Shown: positions 35,831-46,187 of the stretch, in pieces
Layout of the letters: each line of letters starts with the position of its first letter
How positions within the stretch are numbered: the stretch's first letter is position 1
Source: Leucocoprinus leucothites
Lineage: Eukaryota > Basidiomycota > Agaricomycetes > Agaricales > Agaricaceae
Assembly: GCA_013368445.1 (NCBI GenBank)
Contig: JAACJO010000018.1
Coordinates: 248,001 to 312,000, forward strand
Direction of reading: 5' to 3'
Length of the DNA stretch: 64,000 nucleotides
Program-made: the position numbers and the translations under genes
The notes under the pieces: generated by a model
Database searches by the model: none
Seen by the model: the letters and a program-made list of their open reading frames with translations, nothing else
Told to the model about the DNA's origin: nothing

Positions 35831-36566
35831 TTCTTGAGTGGTTTTTTTATCACTGTGTGTTGTTTTATTGAGTGTTCTTTTGTATGTCGGTTGCAATGGA
35901 TTTTCTTAGGATGTTTGGACATCATGAAAATGCTGCTCGAAAGGGTTCCGATTAGGGTGTGGGCGGTGAACTTGTTTTACTATTGAGCGGGTGTTTGATT
36001 GGATGCGGCAAAGATGTTTTTGCCATTTTTGCCTGCACAAGGATCGAACCTCCGGGATATACCTGATGGTGGGTCCTTGGAGGGATGGCATCAGTTCAAC
36101 AAATACCATACCCTATTTGTGGCCCGTCAATTAAGGGCCATGGGATGGTCGGGTTGACAGATCGGATCAAATGTCACGACGCTTGACGAACCTGTTGTAG
36201 TGACCCACCCCCCAAATCTTCCATATTCGAATTAGTGTCCTGCCACGGGCACCCGGCTAGCGCCTCTCGCTCACTCTTATCCAAGATCTCGAGAAAAGAC
36301 GATCGTTCACATGATTTCGATACTGTTGAAATTTTCGTCGACGATCAACAGTTTCGAACCATCCGACGCAAAGTCTATGTCAATCCTTTATCAATTCAAT
36401 TCTTTGAGCGCCAATCTGGCTTCCTCGTGAACCGCCTGCACAGGAGCTGCATCACGCACGTTGTCACTCACTAATAAACCAGGGCTTGGCGCATAGCCAC
36501 TCGAGCCTCGTGCCCAGTTCCTTGGGTAAGGATCACATATTACAGCCTGGATTAGTACTTACCACT
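35831..36566 (+). repeat. Spacer/promoter segment S3
   Basis: Region between the MoCF pseudogene and NACHT copy C. It parallels S4 upstream of copy D: TTTTGCCATTTTTGCCTGCA, GAGAAAAGACGATC, AAAGTCTATGTCAAT and CACAGGAGCTGCATCA each have close counterparts at 40.69, 41.01, 41.08 and 41.17 kb. It likely carries the copy C promoter. Confidence 0.65.
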
Positions 36567-38684
36567 ATGTCGAATTTCCCGCACGCCCATGACTTTCAAG
36601 TCAACAACCCCAACTTCACCAATGTCGACCACTGGACTTCAACCTTCAACATCCATAACATACACAATACCAACAACAACAACTCCATTCAAGGTGTGCA
36701 CGTCGACCATGCAGAGAATATCAACCTGGTACCGCCCAACAAAGCTGGTACGAGGGCTCATTCGGACACATCAAGCTCTCATTGATATGATTTCCAAGGA
36801 CTTCACCGGTTATTGGACCACTCTATTCCTAGTGCCACTCACGACTCTTCGGAACGATACCCTCCTCCCCTCTGCTATCCTGGAACGCGTCAAGACTTTA
36901 TCAACTTACTCACAGAGTGGGGTCGTGGCACCTCGCCAGACCATCCCGAACGTCTGGCATGGATGAAAGGTCCTGCCGGGGTCGGTAAATCCGCCATAGC
37001 CCAGTCTACAGCTCAAGCACTCGGCGTCATGCTCGGCACCACATTCTTTTTCTCGCGCCCAAATCACCGCGACGACCCACACCGTTTCTTCACGTCGATC
37101 GCTTATCAGCTTGCCATGAAGCTGCAAGCCCTTGGAGACTTCCTTGACCAGAAGATACAACATGATCCCACCATTGTCACCAAATCCTTACCGCTCCAGT
37201 TTGATGAGCTTCTGATCGCTCCAGTTCGTGCATTGAAGCAGAAGGGAAAGGCTCTTCCGGACATGACTATTTTTGTTGATGGGCTTGACGAGTGTAAGGG
37301 GGAAGCTGCACAGCAGGAGATTGTCACGCTCGTTGCACGGTCCCTTCGAGATGGAGAGACCTCATTCCGCTGGATCTTTTTTAGCCGCCTCGGACCCACC
37401 CTCGTTTCAATTTTCAATCACCCGGAAATCAAATCATTTACTGCTCAATTTGAGCTTACGGTTACACGTGAACTCGATCCACAGATATATCATTTCCTAG
37501 CTGCAAGACTAAAAGAGATCAGAGAAAAGTATGATCTTGACGAATCTTGGCCCACTGGCGAAGACCTTTGTACTCTTGTGGAGGTTTCTGCTGGACTGTT
37601 TGCATGTGCCCACGCGATGGCTCGTTCCATTGAGGACCCTGAGGGCGAATCCGCGCCTCAGAAACAGTTAGATGCTGTTTTAGGACTAGCGCCACGGATT
37701 AAGGCTGAGAATGGCTCAAAGCACCCGCTTTCGTCACTAGACCTCTTCTATGCACTCATCCTAGCGCGCATTCACGAGAAGAGACTCGCAGATCTACAGC
37801 TGGTTCTTCTTACCACTCGCCTGAGACTCCCCACGGTAGCTAATTTCACGCGAACAATTGCATATGCAAACTTGCTTGGACATTCACGGGAGGACTTTTT
37901 CATCATATGTCGATCTCTCCATGCCGTCATGAAAGTTGATACCAAGAATATTACCTTCTATCATGCATCCTTCATGGATTTCCTGGAGGATCCAACCCGA
38001 TCGGGTGAATGCTGCATCTGGTCTGCTGGTCCAAGGCTTTTGCGCCATATAATGCAATCTCTAAACAATACTCGACTTGGTGAGTCATAGCTTACATGAT
38101 CTACTATCTCATGCCTTCTCACTTGTGGTCATTGATTATTCAGATACAAACTTTAAACCTGTACCATCTCTCTCGTGGAGAGCACCCTCAACGTCTAGAG
38201 ACCACGTTAACCATTACGAATATCTTCGTTCTGCATTCATCGATCTCTTCCTTCGTATGGTCCTAAAAAAAATCCAAGATGATGAAACTTATAGGCTTGT
38301 GAAGGAATTTGATCTCAGGAGGCTTGCCTTAACGAGGAGTAACTTCATGTCACTGGACTGCAGCTTCGACGAGCTACTTCAAGTGAGTTCACTCTCAGAG
38401 TGCATATCATACCCCCATCAAACCAAAATCGTGTTCTATAGCTCAAAATGGACGAATTCCGTGGTTTCATCCGACCGCTTTGGCTGAAAAACACACTCCG
38501 ATCCTTTCCAGTGCTATTTAAATATGACGAACACGTCAGGAGAGATTTTGCTATTGGTGGGGGCAAGAAAAAAATGATCTTGATGATATTCACCACACCC
38601 CTCCCCAGGCCCAGAATACGTGCCATGTTCGATGTGTACTCCGAGGGCGCAATGAAGGAACTCAGGAAGGAGCTCAGTTCTTAG
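36567..38684 (+). CDS. Short NACHT STAND NTPase, copy C
   Basis: Exons 36567-36747, 36799-38079, 38144-38382 and 38442-38684 join in phase to 647 residues with the same intron phases as copy B. The leader reads MSNFPHAHDFQVNNPNFTNV followed by an Asn-rich tract (NTNNNNS). P-loop GPAGVGKSA and Walker B TIFVDGLDEC are intact; next come FRWIFFSRLGP and LLGHSREDFFIICRSLHAV. The last exon begins EFRGFIRPLWLKN and ends FDVYSEGAMKELRKELSS, but its middle (PVLFKYDEHVRRDFAIGGG, then TTPLPRPRIRAM) differs strongly from copies B and D. No C-terminal sensor repeats. It is followed by a convergent CE15 pseudogene. Confidence 0.9.
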
Positions 38685-39109
38685 ATACTGTCCTAGAGTA
38701 CAGTGAGCGCTCGACACATCTTTATACTAATTTACTACCAAATGCGGAAATCAACTCCAGAGAGCACTATAAGCCGCCAGGCCTATAACAGACAGGGGTA
38801 TACTCGGAACTTGTACCGGGGTAGGATTAGTAAGTCTCCTAGTCTGACAAGAAGATTGAGTTTGCACTATGAATCGAGGCGACATGAAAGTCAGGAGGCA
38901 ATTATCTGGACGTTGTGTCAAGAGTTTAATCCGAATGTGATAATCACGTCATCGTGGCGGCGATGATTGAAAGACGTCTGTGAACAGTAGACATTTTCAA
39001 TCGAGGGTGGTGATACCGGCTTTCCAAGTACTAAATTTGTCGATGATCGCACACTGACAGGACTGTGCTCGAGTACACTGTCATATCCGTGTTCATTGTG
39101 AGGTTTCCG
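38685..39109. other. 3' flank of NACHT copy C
   Basis: Short gap before the CE15 pseudogene. No gene was recognised. Its right part (from about 38.99 kb) resembles sequence at 44.49 kb downstream of the intact CE15 gene. Confidence 0.45.
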
Positions 39110-40376
39110 ACTCCCGAGGCCGGCATTCTGGCTTATATTTACTATTCAGCAGACCAAAATCGGAACATACATAAATGATAAAAAGTCGCTAGAGCTCGGC
39201 TTAACTCGGCTGAACTTGGCTAGCTCACGGCTCTGAGCCAAGCCCGTGACAACACTACCTGGATATTGGTGTTCCTGGACTGGCCGAGAAGGAACTTGTT
39301 GATGAACGTGCTCATGGCAACTGTTCATTGCTCGGGAAGGTGCAACGGTTGTGGTTGCCCACCTGACTAGCACCCATCAAATCATCAACACCAAGTGTTT
39401 TCCAGACCTATCCACGATTGTCATGCATCCCCAAACACTCTCGGGACCAAGCCAATCAATACCGGTGTTGTCGATAACCAAGAGAGCACGAGGAGCGATG
39501 AGAGCGGCGAGCAGGTGATGATCAACTGGGAGGTTGTTGATCTGGTTGACGTATTGCTGAAGTTGAGTGAGAACCAAGTGTTCTCTCCAACAATTTCCGA
39601 TGCAGTCTGGGTCTGGATGCCATTCTGAAGCATCTTGTCGGAAATGTGCCAGCAACCACCTCCACCAGACCCTGACTTTTGTGGGATAGTCAAGGCGATA
39701 TGTGTCTCGAGTGCACCTGCAACGAGCACACCCTTGCCATTTCGGAGCATCCACTGACGGTGAGCTTGGACAAATTAATGCGAGATGTAGAGCAGGGGAC
39801 CATCTTGAGAATGTCACTACTCATGACACCAGCAGAACGACGTGTCCCGCAGAGTAGGAAGAATTTTCCTTGGTTGTAGCTGCCACTGTTGACCTGAGCA
39901 ATCGTACTGTTGTTGTTGAAGGTGATCACTGCGATGTTGGAAGGTCGAAGAATGCCGATGCTGCCAGCTGCAATGATAACAGAGAACACTCCAGAGCCAC
40001 TGGGGTAAGGGATGCCAGCGGTGAAGGAGATGGACTTGCTGCCTTCGGATATGTTCACTGTCAAGATAGTTCCAGACAATGAACCAATGACAGAGGATGG
40101 TTTAGGAGGAAGGGATCCAAGCTCGTATTTTTGAAGGAGTTGCGATATTTCCTTGCGGCGACATGCCCACTGAGCTTTGGTGGTCACCTTAGTCCCATCA
40201 TAGAAAGTGAAGGGTCTGGAAGGAAACTATTGGAACGAAGTGTCGGGTTGGAGGGAAGGGTTTGGCACCCAGTTGGCGTGGGCGAAGTACCAGCTAGAGT
40301 AGTAATGGGTATGGAGGTGGGTGTTGTTGATGGGATAGTGCCGAAGTTTGCTTTGAACCAGAGCTTCCCGAACTGA
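39110..40376 (-). pseudogene. Decayed copy of the CE15 glucuronoyl esterase
   Basis: Matches the intact gene at 44.69-46.1 kb from its linker to past its stop, but lacks the signal peptide and CBM1 exon. Readable pieces include [20 protein letters not shown] and [20 protein letters not shown]. The [18 protein letters not shown] segment is deleted. A frameshift turns the nucleophile motif into GCSEMARV, and the His region is broken. There is no promoter-proximal part, so it is not functional. It has the same convergent position after a NACHT gene as the intact copy. Confidence 0.85.
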
Positions 40377-41288
40377 ACTAGGAGTTCAGTTCAGTCCAAG
40401 TCCAGTTCAGAGTTCAAGGCTGTGACCCTGGATGTCTGAACGCATTCGAACACACTCAGAATGCCTGCTCATGTGCACAGGGTTCCGGTTCAGGTGTGCT
40501 GTATGACCTAGGTTTCCACTCGGTGCCGACAGAGGTCCAACCAGAAAACCGGCCCTTTCGGTCTTTTTGTCTGGAATCGTTATGTCTGGCTAAATAGAGG
40601 CACCCCTAGTGTCTTCATTGTAGGTGACGTTCTGTTTCTGCACACACAATTGGGACTCGGTTAACTTGTTTTGCCAATGGGCGAGTGTTTAATCAGACGC
40701 CGCAGAGAATTTTTGCCATTGTGGCTGCATAAGGCCCGGACATGCCTTGGGTCTTTGCAATGATGGCATCAATCCTACAAATACTGTGCTTTTTTTATTC
40801 GAGAAGGTTGAGTCACGATCGACACTTTTTTGTGGCTCGGCGTCACGGGAGGTTACAAGCTATGGATTGGCCTGGTCGACAGATCGAATCAATTGTCACG
40901 ATGCTCGACAAGCCTGGTGTAATGATCCCCCCCACCTCCCACACTCAAATTAGAATCCTGCTGCCACAGGCATTCGACTGATGCCTATCCAAGCCTCAAG
41001 ATCTTGAGAAAAGAGGATCATTCAGTCCATTTCAATACTGTCAAAATTTTGGTCAATGTTTCACCATAATCCGATGGGAAGTCTATGTCAATTCTAGGCA
41101 GATGATGTCACTGCACTCAAACTTTTATCGAAGCTCTCAGCGCCAATCTGGCCTCCTCACAAACCGGCTGCACAGGAGCTGCATCAGACACATTGTCACT
41201 CACTCATTGGATGTATAGCCACTCGGGCCTTTTACAGGGTTCTTTGGGTGAGGACCACACCTTACAGCCTAGGTCAGTGGTTACTGCC
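40377..41288 (+). repeat. Spacer/promoter segment S4
   Basis: The first ~280 bp are unlike the other spacers. From about 40.66 kb it parallels S3 (36.0-36.5 kb), up to the start codon of copy D (shared CACAGGAGCTGCATCA, ATAGCCACTCG and CAGCCT). No coding sequence was recognised. Confidence 0.6.
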
Positions 41289-43450
41289 ATGTCAAATTTC
41301 TCGCACTCCCATGACATTCAAGTGGTTAACCCCAACTTCACCAACATTGACCAGCGGGCTTCCAACGTCCATAACATACACAATATCCTCACCAAGAAGA
41401 ACTCCATTCACGGTGTGCACGCTGACCATGTAGAGAATATCAATCTCGTGCCGTCTAACAGAGCTGGTATGAGGGCTCGTTCACACACTTCAAACTTTAA
41501 TTGATATGATTTCCAAGGACTTCACCAGTTATTGACCCACTCTATTTCTAGTGCAACTCATGACTCTTCAGAGCGACACCCTCCTCCCCTCTGCTATCCT
41601 GGGACACGCCAAGACTTCATCGATCTACTCACAGAGTGGGGTCGTGGCACCTCCCCAGACCATCCTGAACGTCTAGCATGGATGAAAGGTCCAGCTGGGG
41701 TTGGTAAATCCGCCATAGCCCAGTCTACAGCTCAGGCGCTTGGTTATAACCTAGGTGCCTCATTCTTTTTTTCGCGCTCAAACCACCGCGATGACCCAAA
41801 CCGCTTCTTCACCTCCATTGCTTATCAGCTTGCCATGAAGCAGCAAGCATTTGGAGACTTCCTCGATCAGAAGATACAGCATGACCCCAGTATTGTCACG
41901 AAATCCCCACCACTCCAGTTCGATGAGCTGATAGTTGCTCCTGTTCGTGCATTGCAGCAGCAGGGAAAAGCTCTCCCGGACATGGCTATTTTTGTCGATG
42001 GACTTGACGAGTGTAATGGGGAAGCTGCACGACAGGAGATTGTCTTACTTGTTGCAAAGTCCCTTCAAGATAGAAATACCCCACTCCGCTGGATCTTTTT
42101 TAGCCGCCTCGAACCTGGCCTTGTTTCAACTTTCAATCGCCCGGAAATCCAATCACTTACTGCTCAATTTGAGCTTATGGTTACACGTGAACTCGATCCG
42201 CAGATATACCACTTCCTCGCCTCCCGCCTAAAAGAGATCAGAGAAAAATATGATCTTGACATATCTTGGCCTCCAGGCAAAGATCTCCGTACACTCGTGG
42301 AGATTTCTTCTGGACTCTTTGCATGTTCCCATGCGATAGCTCTTTACATTGAGGACCCTGAGGGTGTAGCCACGCCCAAGAAACAGTTGGATGTTGTCCT
42401 TGGGCTGACATCCCAGATCAAGGTTGAGGGTGGCCCAAAGCATCCGCTTTCGTCGCTAGACCTCTTCTACACATTCATCCTAGAACGCCTTCACCACGAA
42501 AGACTTGTAGATCTACAAATGATCCTTCTTGCCACTCGCCTGAGGCTCTTTCCATCTACAATTTTCACAAAAACTATCACATATGCAAACCTGCTTGGGC
42601 ATTCGCAGGAGGATTTCTTCATCATATGTCGATCTCTCCATGCTGTCATGAAAGTTGACTCTGAGCGCATTACCTTCTATCACGTATCCTTCATGGACTT
42701 CCTTGAGGATCCAACTCGATCAGGCGAACGCTGTATCTGGTCCACTAGCCCAAGGTTCTTGTGCCATATAATGCGATCTCTAAACGGTACTCAACTCGGT
42801 GAGTCACAGCTTACATGATCTGCTATCTCGAACCTTCTCACCCATGGTCATCGATTATTCAGATACAAACTTTGACCCTCTACCATCTCTCTCGTGGAGA
42901 GTGTCGTCAGCACCTAGCGAACACCTTGCTCAATACAGGAACCTTTGTTACGCATTTCTTGAGCTCTTTCTTTTTATGGTCCTAAACAAAATCCAAGACG
43001 ATGAAACCTGTAGGCTTGTGAAAGAATTTGATCTCAGGAGACTTGTCTTAGGAGGGAAAATCAATACGCCAAAACAGGGTTATAACATGGACAAGCTGTG
43101 TCATCGAGTGAGTTCACTATCCGAGCATATATCATACCGCCTTATCAAACCAACAACCTGTTCTATAGCTCAAAATGGTTGGATTCCGTGGTTTCATCCG
43201 CCCACTTTGGCTAAAAAATGCACTTCAAGTCTTTCCAAAGCTGCTTCGGGTTCGCAACTATTCCTCGAGATATTTTGGCGTTGGGAGTGGCAAAAAGAGA
43301 ATAGTCTTGGCTTTAAAATACAACGGGCCATGGTGTTGGAGTGTTGGGTTTCGTGTGTATTCCGAGGGCGCAATGGAGGAACTCAGGAAGGAGCTCAGTT
43401 CTCAGAGTGGTGTGGGGGCAGATCCACGCACCCACGACTCAGATGGCTAG
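41289..43450 (+). CDS. Short NACHT STAND NTPase, copy D
   Basis: Exons 41289-41466, 41518-42798, 42863-43107 and 43169-43450 join in phase to 661 residues. The leader is MSNFSHSHDIQVVNPNFTNI. P-loop GPAGVGKSA, Walker B AIFVDGLDEC, LRWIFFSRLEP and LLGHSQEDFFIICRSLHAV are intact. The last exon opens GFRGFIRPLWLKN, has its own middle (QVFPKLLRVRNYSSRYFGVG), then FRVYSEGAMEELRKELSS. A stop-codon change to CAG after that point adds a 16-residue tail ending DPRTHDSDG. As in B and C there are no WD40, ankyrin or TPR repeats. Neighbours: S4 upstream, convergent intact CE15 downstream. Confidence 0.9.
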
Positions 43451-44685
43451 TCTATAGCTGAGTCTAAGGATGCTAGAGGGGTCTACAGGATTCACTGTCT
43501 GCCTTGTATACCTTGTCAAAACTATGTGCATGCTACTTCATATTGTGCTGGCCGATTGCTAAGCGAGAGTAATGCAAAAATAACCACCAACCTTTGTAGA
43601 CGTTGGTCTCATTAGCTTGGGGTGATATTCTGTAAATTGTCTCACAACCAATTTTTGACTTCTCGCTCTAGGGTCCTATGCTGTTTAAACCTCTAACCCC
43701 TACCTCACAGCCACCTCCCCAACCCTGTCCGAACCCCCAACGACATCCGGCACGACGTTGGGGATCAGAATCAGACTACAAGAGGATGGCGCACTGAGAT
43801 AAGGAACATGCCCGCTCTCTCCCCAAGAGCTAGTCGATCGAAAGGTCTGAAAAGGAAGCTGATCCTACTGTCGATGTACCAGAAAAGGAGAAACACTTTG
43901 AAGATTTTCTGGAATCAGATATAGGTCAACTAGGCTGATCTGTCCTACTCGTACATGGTGCAAGAATTTCGGCAATGATTCCAAGTCAGGGCGCATAGCG
44001 TGGAATATGCGAGTCGTTTCCTCGCCGGAGGGGTTACGGTCCAGTCGAACAGAGCAATGAGAGCCGCCTTTTTTTAACACGATTGAGACTAAGTTTGTTG
44101 TGTGAAATCATCGTAGACATCGGCAATACTCGGCTGCATTACTTGGATTGCTTGAACGCCAAGCAGTGCTCGTTGAAACCATTAAGGTCCGTTATTTAGG
44201 TGACCTCTCTATATGCATGATGCCCGCCGCCAAATCCTCAAGAGGGAAGAGGAACACTGTCAATGGATGGGATGACCTAGCCAACCCATGTACTCAGTCC
44301 GATCCTGTTTCCATATGCCGGACGTGAGAAAGTGTCAGGGATTTTGACAGTGGTACGCCTTGGGGCTGATATTTATGTAGTTTCAAGAGACAGCCCGACT
44401 AGACGAAGGAGGTGTGAGGCACAATGCAAATGAAGTCGTAGCATGAAACCATGATTCGCGTAGGCGGGGGAACATGGACAATTCCAATCGGGGATGGTGA
44501 TATTGGCTCTTCAAGCAAGCTCGGCGATGATCATATATTGGTAGAACTATGCTTAATTCTTTCATACTCTTGTTTATCATGAGCCCTCTGAGGCAGGCAT
44601 TCTGGCTTATATTTACTATTCAACTGACTAAGACCGGAACATACATAACAATAAAAAAGTCGCTAAAAACCTTCAACTACCCTAC
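43451..44685. other. Convergent gap between NACHT copy D and CE15
   Basis: The first ~120 bp match the 3' flank of copy B. The part from about 44.49 kb matches the flank of the CE15 pseudogene. Between them, 43.65-44.45 kb, there are only short unassigned frames. Confidence 0.5.
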
Positions 44686-46115
44686 TTAAGACAAGGTCGG
44701 GACCTGCCAATTGACCCATTGCGACTCCACAAAGCCGAGATTGTTCGCACCATCGGTCTTGAGGATATTGGTGTTTGTAGACTGGCCGAGAAGGAACTTG
44801 TTGATGAATGCGCTCAAGTCGCCCTGTTCGTTGCTCGGGAAGGCGCAATGGTTATGGTTGCCCACCTGACTAACACCCATCGAATCACCAACACCAAGTG
44901 CTTTCCAGACCTTGTTGGCCGTCGTCATACATCCCCAAACACTCTCGGGACCAAGCCAATCAATACCGGTGTTGTCAATGACCAAGAGGGCGCGAGGAGC
45001 GACGAGGGCGGCGAGTAGGTGATGATCAACTGGGAGGTTGTTAATCTGGTTGACGTATTGGTTGAAGTTGGGCGAGAACCAAGCATTCTCTCCAACAATT
45101 TCTGACGCAGTCTGGGTCTGGATGCCGTTCTGAAGCATCTTGTCGGAAATGCGCCAGCAACCACCTCCACCAGATCCCGACTCTTGTGGGATAGTCAAGG
45201 CGATACGTGTCTCGAGTGCACCTGCAACGAGCGCACCCTTGCCGTTTCGGGAGCATCCACTGACGGCGAGCTTGGACAAATCAATGCGAGACGTAGAGCT
45301 GGGGATCGTCTCGAGAACGTCGATAATACGAGAGATGCCCCAGGCCCAAGCCGTCATGGCTCCAGCGGAATGGCTTGTCCCGTAGAGCTGGAAGAACTTT
45401 CCTTGGCCATGACTGCCACTGTTGACCTGAGCAGCCATGTCGTCGTTGTTGAAGGTGATCACGGCGACGTTGGAAGGCCTAGGAATACTGATGCCGCCAA
45501 CGGCAATGATGGCGGGGAATGGCCCGGTGCCGCTGGGGTAGGAGATACCAGCGGTGAAGGAGATGGACTTTCCACCCTCGGAAACGTTCACTGTCAAGGT
45601 GGTTCCGGACAACGAACCAGTGACAGAGGATGGTTTAGGCGGGAGGGTTCCGAGCTCGTATTTCTGAAGCAGTTGCGATATTTCCTCGCGGCGACATGCC
45701 CACTGAGCTTTGGTGGTCACTTTAGTCCCGTCGTAGAAAGTGAAGGGGTCTGGAAGGAAACTGTTGGAACGAAGGGTCGGGTTGGAGGGAAGGGTTGGGC
45801 ACCCAGTTGGTGCTGGGGAAGTATCGCCTGTAGTAGTGGGAGTGGAGCCGGGTGTTGTCGAGGGGATTGTAGTCGAAGGGGGAGGGGCACTAGACCCCGG
45901 GAGGCACTGTGAATACCAATCATTCAATTTGGTGCACACCGCCCCAGAAATACATGTCGTAGCGCCGGACCAGCCGGCCCCACCACCTAGGATATGAGTG
46001 AGCCATATGTCGCCCTAAAACACGTCGATCTTTACTCACATTGGGCATACATCTGCTGTTGTGCAAGAGCAGGGAGGGCGAGCACGAGAGCAACCAGGGT
46101 TTGTTTGAACGCCAT
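44686..46115 (-). CDS. 4-O-methyl-glucuronoyl methylesterase, CE15, with N-terminal CBM1
   Basis: Secreted enzyme that cuts the ester between lignin alcohols and 4-O-methyl-glucuronic acid on xylan. Exon 46115-46040 encodes the signal peptide [20 protein letters not shown] and the start of the cellulose-binding module. Exon 45986-44686 continues [19 protein letters not shown] then [11 protein letters not shown], a complete CBM1 with its aromatic and Cys residues. A Ser/Thr/Pro linker and the CE15 catalytic domain follow, 458 residues in all, the usual size. The triad is visible: Ser271 in SGCSRNGKG, Glu294 in [12 protein letters not shown] and His405 in [29 protein letters not shown] is also typical. 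A broken copy lies at 39.1-40.4 kb. Regulation by plant-polymer signals is likely for the family but not shown here. Confidence 0.95.
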
Positions 46116-46180
46116 TTTCCTGAGCGAAGAGCTGTTATTTTTCGCTAAACACGCTGCTCCAAGTGTACTTCACCCTTGCG

Positions 46181-46187
46181 TTATATA
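46181..46187 (-). promoter_or_regulatory. TATA box of the CE15 gene
   Basis: TATATAA on the minus strand, about 66 bp before the start codon at 46115. Confidence 0.55.

Noticed and set aside
35990..36110. tRNA-like T-arm (GGTTCGATCC on the minus strand near 36045)
   Set aside because: No acceptor stem, D-arm or anticodon arm can be folded around it, and the homologous spacer at 40.7 kb lacks the motif.
45184..45912. 242-codon plus-strand frame antisense to CE15
   Set aside because: The opposite strand encodes an intact CE15 domain with catalytic triad; the antisense frame has no recognisable domain.
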